The notes beneath the pieces were generated by a model. The model was not told where the DNA came from, did no database searches, and saw only the letters and a list, made by a program, of their open reading frames with translations. Positions 36,159-44,006 of a stretch of DNA of 64,000 nt are shown here, in pieces; position 1 is the stretch's first letter, and every line of letters starts with the position of its first letter. The stretch is taken from NCBI RefSeq assembly GCF_045629565.1, contig NZ_JAZQRL010000008.1, positions 1 through 64,000 on the forward strand. The letters run 5' to 3'. This DNA is from Arcticibacter sp045629565 (GTDB lineage Bacteria; Bacteroidota; Bacteroidia; Sphingobacteriales; Sphingobacteriaceae). The position numbers and the translations under genes were made by a program.

Positions 36159-36575
36159 ATGGAAACAGAACCGCTTACAAGCAAGTTAGATAAAATCGGT
36201 ATTACAGCTTCGACTTTCTGTGCTATTCATTGTGCTGTGGTACCTTTTATTATTTCGGTATTGCCTCTTTGGGGTTTAGGTTTCCTGGCTGAGGAATGGA
36301 TGGAGATCTTGATGATCGTTTTGTCGTTAACGATCGGGAGCTGGTCTTTAGGCCTCTCCTGGATAAAGCACAGAAGAACTACGGCGCTGCTGATATTCAT
36401 ATGTGGCTTCCTTTTTATAGCAGCAGGACATTGGTTCGGACATGGCTCTTCAGAACATCTTTTTCTTCCCGCCGGAGGGCTGACCATTGCTTTGGCACAT
36501 TACGTCAACTGGAAACAAAGCCTGGTACTCTTAAAGAGTTCTAAGATGAAAACGGCGAGCGAAATTATCAAATAA
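36159..36575 (+). CDS. MerC-domain membrane protein
   Basis: A 138-residue protein with four hydrophobic helices. STFCAIHCAVVPFIISVLP in the first helix has the Cys-x3-Cys pair that binds metal in MerC-type transporters; a second His cluster is in GHWFGHGSSEH. MerC was first known as a mercury carrier, but the small Bacteroidota members are often encoded with Fur/Zur genes and may handle zinc or another divalent metal. The ATG at 36159 is chosen because it follows the promoter box; the frame is open further upstream. Confidence 0.85.
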   Translation: METEPLTSKLDKIGITASTFCAIHCAVVPFIISVLPLWGLGFLAEEWMEILMIVLSLTIGSWSLGLSWIKHRRTTALLIFICGFLFIAAGHWFGHGSSEHLFLPAGGLTIALAHYVNWKQSLVLLKSSKMKTASEIIK

Positions 36576-36601
36576 CCACATAAAATTGAGCATTTGTTGC
36601 T

Positions 36602-36614
36602 ATATTGACAATAT
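36602..36614. promoter_or_regulatory. Palindrome upstream of the ABC transporter, possible Zur operator
   Basis: ATATTG-A-CAATAT is a perfect 6-1-6 inverted repeat, 40 bases before the ABC ATPase start. Fur-family boxes are AT-rich 7-1-7 type repeats, and a Fur-family regulator is encoded at 38656, so it may be its site. This is inference from symmetry and position only. Confidence 0.3.
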
Positions 36615-36654
36615 CTAAGGTAATTATCTGTACCAGACGCAAATCGGCATATAA

Positions 36655-37284
36655 ATGATCATCGCTCAATCCCTTTCACATCACTATTCGGAAGACCATA
36701 CTTTATCGTTCAAAGACTGGCAAATTGCAGAAGCTGAACAGTGGTTGCTGCTTGGCGACTCAGGAAGTGGGAAAACAACGCTGATCAACATCATCTCAGG
36801 CCTCCTCAAGCCAGCGAGCGGAAAGGTCATCATTAAGGATACAGATATCTATCAACTTAATGGCCGAGACAGGGATCATTTTCGCGGCCAGCATATCGGA
36901 ATCATCTTTCAGAAGCCTCATATCATCAAGAGCCTGACGGTAATGGAGAACTTGTTCATCGCCCAAAGTTTCGCCTTACTGAAAGAAGACGAATTGAGGG
37001 TCAAAGAAGTGCTTGAATCATTAGGCATAGCACACAAGAAAAACGCATATCCCAATGAGCTTAGCTATGGGCAGCTGCAACGTGTTTCTATTGCCAGGGC
37101 AGTGATTAACAAACCAACCTTACTTATTGCAGATGAACCTACGTCCAGTCTGGATGACAGGAATGCAGAGGTGGTAATCAATTTGTTAGCTGAACAATCG
37201 CGAATCAACAGTTCCACTCTGATAGTTTCTACACATGATCAGAGAGTGAAAAACAGTTTCGAAAAAAAGTACATATTATCATGA
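36655..37284 (+). CDS. ABC transporter ATP-binding protein (LolD/MacB type)
   Basis: A 209-residue ATPase subunit. Walker A is GDSGSGKTT, the signature motif reads LSYGQ, Walker B is LLIADEPTSSLD and the switch His lies in STHDQ. The closest style is the LolD/FtsE group that works with FtsX-like permeases. Its stop overlaps the permease start by 4 bases, so they form one transporter. The setting between merC and a Fur-family gene points to metal homeostasis. Confidence 0.92.
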   Translation: MIIAQSLSHHYSEDHTLSFKDWQIAEAEQWLLLGDSGSGKTTLINIISGLLKPASGKVIIKDTDIYQLNGRDRDHFRGQHIGIIFQKPHIIKSLTVMENLFIAQSFALLKEDELRVKEVLESLGIAHKKNAYPNELSYGQLQRVSIARAVINKPTLLIADEPTSSLDDRNAEVVINLLAEQSRINSSTLIVSTHDQRVKNSFEKKYILS

Positions 37285-38567
37285 GTCCTTTAAAGATTAG
37301 CTATAAAAGCCTGGCATCCAATCCACTTACGTCTATACTTAATATTGTACTGATCGCATTTGGAACAGGGATCCTCACGATTTTGCTCCTCGCCTCCACG
37401 CAGATCAGTAATAAACTGGAACGGAATTCCAAAGATATTGACCTGGTAGTGGGAGCCAAAGGAAGTCCGCTACAGCTAATTCTTAGCAGCATCTTTTATA
37501 TTGATTTCCCTACAGGTAACATACCACTGAAAGACGCCAACGCTCTTTCCAAGCACCCAATGGTTAAAAGAGCTGTACCACTGGCGCTTGGAGACAGTTA
37601 TCAGGGCTTCCGGATCGTAGGGACGGACACGAGCTTCATTAATCTTTATAGTCTGCAACTGGAAAAGGGCAAGTTCTGGAATGGCAATTTTGATGTGACC
37701 GTCGGTTCGGAAGTCGCCAAGACACTTAATCTGAAGCCGGGAGATATTTTTCATGGGGCGCACGGGCTTACATCAGGTGGCGATACGCATACCGATCATG
37801 CTTATGTGGTAGCGGGGATTCTGAAGCCACAAAATAATGTATCTGACAATCTTATCCTGACAGATATTCCTAGTATTTGGGACATGCATGCTTCAGGTGA
37901 AGCAAATGACGAGGCAAAGGCACCTGTTGAGGTAGAAGAGGGAGAAATGCACCACCACCATCCTGACGAGACTGAACACGAGCACGGGACTATGCATGAT
38001 CGCTTTAATGAAGAGGATGCTGAAGGCAAGGAGATAACCTCGCTGCTTATTCAGTACCACTCTCCTATGGCTGTGGTAATGTTTCCACGTTTGGTAAACC
38101 AGTCTACCAATATGCAGGCCGCCTCTCCCGCACTGGAGACAGCCCGACTCTTTTCACTTATCGGTGTGGGGGTAGATACGCTACAATGGTTTGCCGTCCT
38201 GATCATGCTGATTGCTGCCATCAGCGTGTTTGTAAGTTTGTTTAATTCACTTAAGGAAAGAAAGTATGACATTGCAGTCATGCGTGTAATGGGTGCCTCC
38301 AGATCTAAGATATTCATTATCGTGATTCTTGAGGGAGTGCTCTTAAGTTTTGTTGGTGCTTTAATCGGCATCGCGATTGGACACGGTGTACTCCATCTGA
38401 TAGGTAACTTACAGGAATCAGGACAGGCGCGGCTTAGCGGGCTTATCTTTAGTACAAAGGAACTCTATATTCTGGCTGCCGGGTTACTTATCGGAATAAT
38501 CGCTTCAATCCTGCCGGCTATTCAGGCTTACCGATCTGATATCGCTTCAATTTTATCTAAAGGTTGA
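37281..38567 (+). CDS. FtsX-type ABC permease with a His-rich extracytoplasmic loop
   Basis: A 428-residue permease with one N-terminal helix (about 15-37), a large extracytoplasmic domain and three C-terminal helices (about 295-425), the FtsX/MacB plan. Residues about 223-239 read MHHHHPDETEHEHGTMH, seven or more His within 17 residues, on the outer face. Such a loop is expected to bind Zn or a similar metal. Unlike a nutrient importer, FtsX-type systems act on envelope lipids, proteins or metal chaperones. It may link metal status to envelope traffic. Confidence 0.9.
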   Translation: MSPLKISYKSLASNPLTSILNIVLIAFGTGILTILLLASTQISNKLERNSKDIDLVVGAKGSPLQLILSSIFYIDFPTGNIPLKDANALSKHPMVKRAVPLALGDSYQGFRIVGTDTSFINLYSLQLEKGKFWNGNFDVTVGSEVAKTLNLKPGDIFHGAHGLTSGGDTHTDHAYVVAGILKPQNNVSDNLILTDIPSIWDMHASGEANDEAKAPVEVEEGEMHHHHPDETEHEHGTMHDRFNEEDAEGKEITSLLIQYHSPMAVVMFPRLVNQSTNMQAASPALETARLFSLIGVGVDTLQWFAVLIMLIAAISVFVSLFNSLKERKYDIAVMRVMGASRSKIFIIVILEGVLLSFVGALIGIAIGHGVLHLIGNLQESGQARLSGLIFSTKELYILAAGLLIGIIASILPAIQAYRSDIASILSKG

Positions 38568-38630
38568 TACCGATAAACGCCAGCTGGAACAGGATGCAGC
38601 GTCTTGAAGGGATACTTGGAATATATTTGG

Positions 38631-38638
38631 TAGTTTTG
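38631..38638 (+). promoter_or_regulatory. -7 promoter box before the Fur-family gene
   Basis: TAGTTTTG matches TAnnTTTG exactly and lies 17 bases before the start at 38656. TTG elements are present upstream but not at the best spacing. Confidence 0.35.
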
Positions 38639-38655
38639 CGTTTAGAAAAAGCCAA

Positions 38656-39087
38656 ATGATGCGGGGAAAATTTGACCAATTACTTGAGAAACATAATTTA
38701 AAGAAGACAGCGCCACGATTCAGCGTACTGGAAGTCCTGTCGAACAGGGATGTAGCCACTTCACAACCTAACCTGGAAGAAATTTTAGGCAAGGAAGTTG
38801 ACCGCGTTACCCTCTATAGGATACTTAAAACTTTCGAGGAAAAAGGAATTATTCATAAAATTATAGACACGAACGGAACGGCCAATTATGCAGTATGTCA
38901 TTCGTCGTGTACCGAACATCAGCATCGGGATGAGCACCTGCACTTCAACTGTACGGTTTGCAATAATGTCTATTGCCTGAATGATGTGCACATTCCAAGT
39001 GTCATCTTACCTAACGGTTTTGAGGCTTCCACGATAAACCTAATAGCAAGCGGAGTATGTCCTAACTGCAAAGCAAAATCAGAGTAA
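38656..39087 (+). CDS. Fur/Zur-family metal-responsive repressor
   Basis: A 143-residue Fur-family protein with an N-terminal winged helix (about 1-80; TAPRFSVLEVLS, VDRVTLYRILKTFEEKGI) and a C-terminal metal-binding half rich in His and Cys: CTEHQHRDEHLHFNC, then CTVC and CPNC, the pair of CxxC motifs that hold structural zinc. The MerC and His-rich ABC neighbours make a zinc sensor (Zur) the best guess. Two ATG codons lie side by side at 38656 and 38659. The 3' end overlaps the convergent RDD gene by 9 bases. Confidence 0.9.
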   Translation: MMRGKFDQLLEKHNLKKTAPRFSVLEVLSNRDVATSQPNLEEILGKEVDRVTLYRILKTFEEKGIIHKIIDTNGTANYAVCHSSCTEHQHRDEHLHFNCTVCNNVYCLNDVHIPSVILPNGFEASTINLIASGVCPNCKAKSE

Positions 39088-39687
39088 GCGGTCTTTCACC
39101 ACAAGTGTCCGTGCCAGCCGGTCATGCCAGCACTGCTGCCTCTTATCGAAAAATCCAGCTAAATACCCTATACCGAGGCTCAAAGTAGACAACAGTTTAA
39201 ATATGTTACGGGCAAAGCTCTGGCCAAGTGTCATCTTTTCAGCATCTTCCCGGATTACTTTGATTCCGAGGAGCGATTTCCCGAACGTGCCTTTTCGCTT
39301 CGACGCTTCCATAAAAACGTTCATCACGAATTTAGCTACAGGGATGACCGGCAGAAAACTAAGAGTTATAGCAACTTTCAGATACTGCGTGTCGATAAAC
39401 GAAACGACAACGAGGACAATGACAAGGTAGAAAGTAAGAATAATACCATAATCGATCAACGCTGCCAGCAAACGTATATCAGGAGATGCGAAATACTGCG
39501 CTTCCGCTTTGGTGAGCTTAAATCCGAACAGGTCGCATAGTTCTGATATCTCATGTGCCTCCTTATAGTCACTCATCCCCTTTTTCTTAACAAAAGTACC
39601 TTCTGTGATATTCATGCTTTTCATCTCTTTGATGCTGAAAGGACCCTGAGGCTTGCCCTGAATAACCACTATATAAGCATCTTCCAT
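39079..39687 (-). CDS. GYF_2-RDD membrane protein
   Basis: A 202-residue protein with an N-terminal GYF_2-like domain (about 1-55; YIVVIQGKPQGPFSIKEMKS) and a C-terminal RDD domain with about three membrane helices (IRLLAALIDYGIILTFYLV, then KSLLGIKVI and the ending WHDRLARTLVV). GYF_2-RDD proteins occur in Bacteroidota with unknown function, possibly ion or stress related. The start is the ATG at 39687, 1 base after the LiaF-like gene stop; the upstream open frame overlaps that gene. Confidence 0.88.
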   Translation of the reverse strand: MEDAYIVVIQGKPQGPFSIKEMKSMNITEGTFVKKKGMSDYKEAHEISELCDLFGFKLTKAEAQYFASPDIRLLAALIDYGIILTFYLVIVLVVVSFIDTQYLKVAITLSFLPVIPVAKFVMNVFMEASKRKGTFGKSLLGIKVIREDAEKMTLGQSFARNIFKLLSTLSLGIGYLAGFFDKRQQCWHDRLARTLVVKDRLL

Positions 39688-39688
39688 G

Positions 39689-40621
39689 CTAATATCTTTC
39701 GACCTTAAATTTAGACAATCCGCCTTCCATGTTAATAATGATCTTCTGTTGTGCAGAAGCGAAATTCGGTGTCTGAAAGGAATTATCGGAAAGCTTAGTG
39801 AACCCTTTGAAGTCGAGTGAAGATAAGCCGGACTCTGTATTAATCTCACATCCGGCAGATTCAGGGATAGAAATGGTGATTGTTGAGACACCCGATTCTA
39901 CATCTACTACTGTTGTTTTGTGAAGGCTCCCCAGTTTGACATCAAATTTCGCTACCCCTCCCTCCAACTTCATTTTGCGTATTTTGTATTTCGTCAGGTC
40001 AAAGCTTGTTTTACCCGCTCCAGTCTCCAGATTGATATCCCAGACCGGTTCAGGATTCAGGGTTATAACAACCTGATTAGATACAGATTTTTTCATATCC
40101 CATTTAGCCTCCCCAGTCATTTTGAAATCCACTGTCTCCGTACTATCGGTAGAAAATTTGAAGACTGAGTAATTGCCGATGTGCTTTTGTACATGAGCAT
40201 TGAACAGTTCTGAAGCGGTATCGCGCAAAATAAAATTTGTTGCACCACCCTCAATATTCAGAATCGCATTACGTGTACCGGCAATATAGGGTTCGCTGAA
40301 GATAGTGGTTTTTGCTGCATCTCCACGTCCCCTGGCGGTCCTGTCATCAGTGCTCCAATCCCCTAAATCGGCTTCAGTAGTATTAACACCTTTGTAACCA
40401 ATAAAACCGAGAACCACGACGGTAATCAACACAGTAACCACCCCTCCGGCTGCCGATCCAGAATTAGAGAAGAGCATATTTATTCCGATGAGAATTAGAA
40501 TAACAGGCCAAAATCTCCATATAACAGACCACTCGAAGTTGATAACATTGAAGTTTTGCAGAAGAAGAATACCGCCAAAGAAGAGTAATACGATACCCCA
40601 AATAATTCGTTCCGTTTTCAT
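39689..40621 (-). CDS. LiaF-like (DUF5668) membrane protein
   Basis: A 310-residue protein. The N-terminal DUF5668 part (about 1-80) has three hydrophobic helices with IIWGIVLLFFGGILLLQNF and FWPVILILIGINMLF, followed by a beta-rich C-terminal domain of repeated G-x-x-x-F/V units (about 115-310) like the LiaF cell-wall stress domain. In Firmicutes LiaF tunes envelope-stress signalling; here it sits next to a PspC protein. It probably responds to or shields the membrane, but the partner is unknown. Confidence 0.85.
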   Translation of the reverse strand: MKTERIIWGIVLLFFGGILLLQNFNVINFEWSVIWRFWPVILILIGINMLFSNSGSAAGGVVTVLITVVVLGFIGYKGVNTTEADLGDWSTDDRTARGRGDAAKTTIFSEPYIAGTRNAILNIEGGATNFILRDTASELFNAHVQKHIGNYSVFKFSTDSTETVDFKMTGEAKWDMKKSVSNQVVITLNPEPVWDINLETGAGKTSFDLTKYKIRKMKLEGGVAKFDVKLGSLHKTTVVDVESGVSTITISIPESAGCEINTESGLSSLDFKGFTKLSDNSFQTPNFASAQQKIIINMEGGLSKFKVERY

Positions 40622-40627
40622 ACTTAA

Positions 40628-41122
40628 TTAAACTAAAGGCTGACCACTTGACTGATCGCTTGATTCATGTACTTTGCTCTTGACCTTGCTCCTTCGCCCG
40701 GGCTTCAGAAGAAAGACAAGTCCCAAAACTATTAAAATTACCGGCCATAGTTTACTAATATCAAACCAGTCGGGCACATAGCCAAATTCTTCAAATAAAA
40801 AATACAGCCCAAGTGCTACGAAGAAAGCCCCCAGTACAGGCATAGATTTAGAATTGCGTTTTTTTCTGGGCATTGAGCCTGTCATCTCTACGGGCGCTTG
40901 CTCATCAACTCGGTAATCTGTATTGAATGTAGCGATGTACGGCTTTGCGGGAACTACTATCCACAATATCAAGTATACCAATACTCCTGAAAAACCCATT
41001 ATAACCATCAGAAGGAAGATCAGCCTTACCCAGATAACATCAATATCGAAGTACTCTGCCAGACCAGCGGCCACTCCGGCTAATATTTTATTGCTTTCAT
41101 CGCGCTGCAACTTCTTATCCAT
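40628..41122 (-). CDS. PspC-domain protein
   Basis: A 164-residue protein with the PspC domain at 1-60 (KLQRDESNKILAGVAAGLAEYFDIDVIWVRLIF, split by one membrane helix ending LILWIVVPAKPY) and two more hydrophobic helices near 105-150 of the DUF5668 kind. PspC proteins sense or answer membrane stress. It is the first gene of a three-gene set with the LiaF-like and RDD genes (6 and 1 base gaps). Confidence 0.9.
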   Translation of the reverse strand: MDKKLQRDESNKILAGVAAGLAEYFDIDVIWVRLIFLLMVIMGFSGVLVYLILWIVVPAKPYIATFNTDYRVDEQAPVEMTGSMPRKKRNSKSMPVLGAFFVALGLYFLFEEFGYVPDWFDISKLWPVILIVLGLVFLLKPGRRSKVKSKVHESSDQSSGQPLV

Positions 41123-41357
41123 ACTCGTAATCCTTTAAGTTTGCTATAAACATTACTTATTAGACCAGGAACTCAAAAGTTTGTTACAGCGCGCAGGATA
41201 ATTGTGGAACCTGACCGTTGCCAGGCCATCAAACAATTATTTTAAAACATCAATTGAAAGTAGATGTTGTAGCATAAGCTGAAAATGCATCTATACAACG
41301 TTGCAAATTGATTACATTAGCTACCATATTTGGACAAAACAAATACACTAACAATAT

Positions 41358-42089
41358 ATGTTCACAGACTTCGGAAGGTACATCCTTCTCCTTAAAGCAG
41401 TATTTAAACGCCCAGAACAATGGAAGATCTACTGGAAAAACATAGCTCATGAGATGGTCTACATTGGAGTTAACTCCATCTATCTGATTGGAATCATCTC
41501 TATTTTTGTTGGTGCTGTTATGACCCTGCAAATTGCCTTTCAGCTCCAAAGTGACCTGATACCGAAAACAATTATTGGTTCGGTTAACAGGGACTCCGCC
41601 ATTCTTGAGCTAAGTCCTACCATCAGCGCCCTGGTACTCGCTGGAAAAATCGGGTCCTCTATTTCTTCAGAAATAGGCACGATGAGGGTCACCGAACAGA
41701 TCGATGCTCTTGAAATCATGGGCATAAACACGCCCGGATATCTTATTCTTCCGAAAATTATAGCGGGTGTATCCATGATTCCTCTACTCGTCATCATTTC
41801 TATCGCTTTAAACATAATTGGTGGTTATATAGGAGGCACATTCTCAGGCGCTATCACAGGTGCCGATTACTACAGAGGTATCACTGAAGGGTTCAATCCT
41901 TACACGATTGTCGTGTCTCTGACTAAAGCGTTTGTTTTCGGTTTCATTATCACCTCAGTGGCAGCATATCAGGGTTTTTATGTCAAAGGAAGCGCGCTGG
42001 AAGTGGGCCGGGCCAGTACAAGCACAGTTGTTATCAGCTGTATCTCTATTCTGTGTGCTGATTATGTTATTACTGATCTCTTATTATGA
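41358..42089 (+). CDS. mlaE: MlaE-family ABC permease
   Basis: A 243-residue permease with five to six hydrophobic helices. The conserved LEIMGINTPGYLILPKIIAGV and REIGT-like SEIGTMRVTEQIDAL segments are MlaE signatures. The Mla transporter moves phospholipids between the two membranes and helps keep outer-membrane asymmetry. The stop overlaps the ATPase start by 4 bases. The MlaD-type substrate-binding gene is not next to it here. A weaker promoter (GTTG, 21 bases, CATATTTG at 41325-41332) lies upstream. Confidence 0.92.
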   Translation: MFTDFGRYILLLKAVFKRPEQWKIYWKNIAHEMVYIGVNSIYLIGIISIFVGAVMTLQIAFQLQSDLIPKTIIGSVNRDSAILELSPTISALVLAGKIGSSISSEIGTMRVTEQIDALEIMGINTPGYLILPKIIAGVSMIPLLVIISIALNIIGGYIGGTFSGAITGADYYRGITEGFNPYTIVVSLTKAFVFGFIITSVAAYQGFYVKGSALEVGRASTSTVVISCISILCADYVITDLLL

Positions 42090-42838
42090 TTGAAATAAAG
42101 GACATCCACAAGTCATTCGGTGAGAATTATGTACTTAAGGGAATCTCGGGCTTATTCAAAGACGGGAGGAATAACTTAATTATAGGAGGATCCGGCTCTG
42201 GAAAGACGACACTCCTAAAGTGCATGGTTGGCTTGCATGAGCCAGACGAAGGCTCAGTACTCTATGACGGGCGTGACTTCACCCGTCTTTCCAACCAGGA
42301 GCGTATAGAGATACGAAAAGAGATCGGCATGCTTTTTCAAAACTCGGCATTATTTGATTCGATGACCGTCGAAGACAATATTATGTTCCCTCTCAATATG
42401 TTTACTACTCAAAGCAAGGAAGAAAAAATCGAGAGGGCAAATTTCTGTCTCAGCAGGGTGAACCTTGAGGGCAAAAACAAACTATTTCCATCTGAGCTAT
42501 CAGGAGGAATGAAAAAGCGTGTAGGTATTGCCCGCGCTATTTCTATGCAGCCAAAATATCTGTTTGTTGATGAGCCTAACTCAGGACTTGACCCACTGAC
42601 GTCTATCGTGATCGATGAACTTATTAATGAATTAACGGAAGAATACAACATGACGACTGTGGTCGTTACTCATGATATGAATTCTGTGATGGGCATTGGT
42701 GAGAATATCCTTTTCCTTGCTGACGGACGTAAGGAATGGGAAGGTTCCAACAAAGAAATTGCCCATACCGACAATCCAAAGGTTAACGACTTCGTGTTCG
42801 CAAGTAAGTTCTCCCAGGCCGCAAAGGAAAAGCTGTAG
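42086..42838 (+). CDS. mlaF: MlaF-family ABC ATPase
   Basis: A 250-residue ATPase. Walker A GGSGSGKTT, signature LSGGMKKRVGIARA, Walker B YLFVDEPNSGLDP and switch His VTHDM are complete. It powers the MlaE permease in phospholipid traffic. The overlap with mlaE shows they are co-translated. Confidence 0.93.
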   Translation: MIEIKDIHKSFGENYVLKGISGLFKDGRNNLIIGGSGSGKTTLLKCMVGLHEPDEGSVLYDGRDFTRLSNQERIEIRKEIGMLFQNSALFDSMTVEDNIMFPLNMFTTQSKEEKIERANFCLSRVNLEGKNKLFPSELSGGMKKRVGIARAISMQPKYLFVDEPNSGLDPLTSIVIDELINELTEEYNMTTVVVTHDMNSVMGIGENILFLADGRKEWEGSNKEIAHTDNPKVNDFVFASKFSQAAKEKL

Positions 42839-42913
42839 CTCCGCAAGTCAATATTAGTTTACGTATGACGGCTATATTTAGTAATTTCGCGGAATAAATC
42901 CCCACACATTAGC

Positions 42914-43804
42914 ATGATTGCATTACTTACACCTGCGCACTGGAAAGACTACGAACTTATTGACTGCGGAAACTTTGAAAAACTTGAAAGATTCGGAAAC
43001 ATAGTTCTTATCCGTCCGGAGCCTCAGGCTGTATGGTCTAAGCAACTCCCGGAGTCTGAATGGCAAAAGAGGCACGACATAAGGTTTAAAGGCCGGTCTG
43101 CCACCTCAGGTGAATGGGTGAGAAAAAACACGAAGGCGCCTGATCGCTGGCATATCACATATAAAAATACAGACATTGAAATTAAATTTCGGCTTGGACT
43201 GACGTCCTTTAAGCATGTCGGTATCTTCCCCGAGCAGGCGGTTAACTGGGATTATATTTCAGAGACTGTTAAAAAATTTGAAACCCCTCAGCCTAAAGTA
43301 TTGAACCTTTTCGCCTATACAGGCGGTGCTTCCCTTGCGGCAAAAGCGGCCGGTGCGGACGTCACACACGTCGATTCAATCAAACAGGTTGTTACCTGGG
43401 CTAATGAAAATCAGGAAATTTCTGGCCTTAAGGATATTCGCTGGGTAGTAGAAGACGCATTAAAGTTTGTGAAGCGGGAGATAAAAAGAGGAAGAAAATA
43501 TAACGGGATAATACTGGACCCACCAGCGTACGGTCATGGCCCTAATGGTGAAAAGTGGAAGCTGGAAGACCATATCCTGGAAATGATGAATGACGTTGCA
43601 AATCTTTTAGATGAGGAAGAACATTTCATGATCTTAAATACTTACTCCCTTGGCTTTTCATCTGTCATTGTCGAAAATCTTATAAAGGACGTTATCAAGA
43701 AGCCCTCAAACCTCGAAAGTGGCGAACTGTATTTGCAGGCCACTGCCGGCAGCAAGCTGCCATTGGGCGTTTTTGGAAAACTGAGAAAGTTCAAAGAACA
43801 ATAA
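42914..43804 (+). CDS. Class I SAM-dependent methyltransferase (RlmI/RlmK-like)
   Basis: A 296-residue enzyme. The SAM-binding motif VLNLFAYTGGASLAAKAAGA (about 130-150), the acidic VTHVDSIK, and the active-site DPPAYGHGPNGEKWK are typical of the RlmI/RlmK 23S rRNA cytosine-5 and guanine methyltransferase group. The PUA domain of true RlmI is absent. The likely substrate is RNA, not proven. Confidence 0.85.
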   Translation: MIALLTPAHWKDYELIDCGNFEKLERFGNIVLIRPEPQAVWSKQLPESEWQKRHDIRFKGRSATSGEWVRKNTKAPDRWHITYKNTDIEIKFRLGLTSFKHVGIFPEQAVNWDYISETVKKFETPQPKVLNLFAYTGGASLAAKAAGADVTHVDSIKQVVTWANENQEISGLKDIRWVVEDALKFVKREIKRGRKYNGIILDPPAYGHGPNGEKWKLEDHILEMMNDVANLLDEEEHFMILNTYSLGFSSVIVENLIKDVIKKPSNLESGELYLQATAGSKLPLGVFGKLRKFKEQ

Positions 43805-43905
43805 GAACCACCGAAACATCGGCTTTAATTCAAACAAGACTTATCCATCTCTCTGGTGAACCTATTTCGTCACTTCCTGTAGCTACAAGAGGTGGTATAC
43901 AAAAA

Positions 43906-43949
43906 AAGGTAACCTTACTAGTTGGCTTTGCAACTAGTAAGGTTACCTT
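43906..43949 (-). terminator. Terminator of the sugar-utilisation operon
   Basis: Perfect 19 bp arms (43906-43924 and 43931-43949), a 6-base loop, and on the minus strand a run of T (43901-43907) after the stem. It closes the 11-gene minus-strand block and may also stop the plus-strand methyltransferase transcript. Confidence 0.85.
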
Positions 43950-44006
43950 CAGATTCGAGCAATTAATCGGTGTTTATAGCTATTCTATTCTAACAGATCT
44001 TTCGGA

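Noticed and set aside
43906..43949. Considered as an attenuator or riboswitch for the SusC/SusD genes because of its perfect 19 bp stem.
   Set aside because: It lies after the last gene of the operon in the direction of transcription and is followed by a T run, so a terminator explains it.
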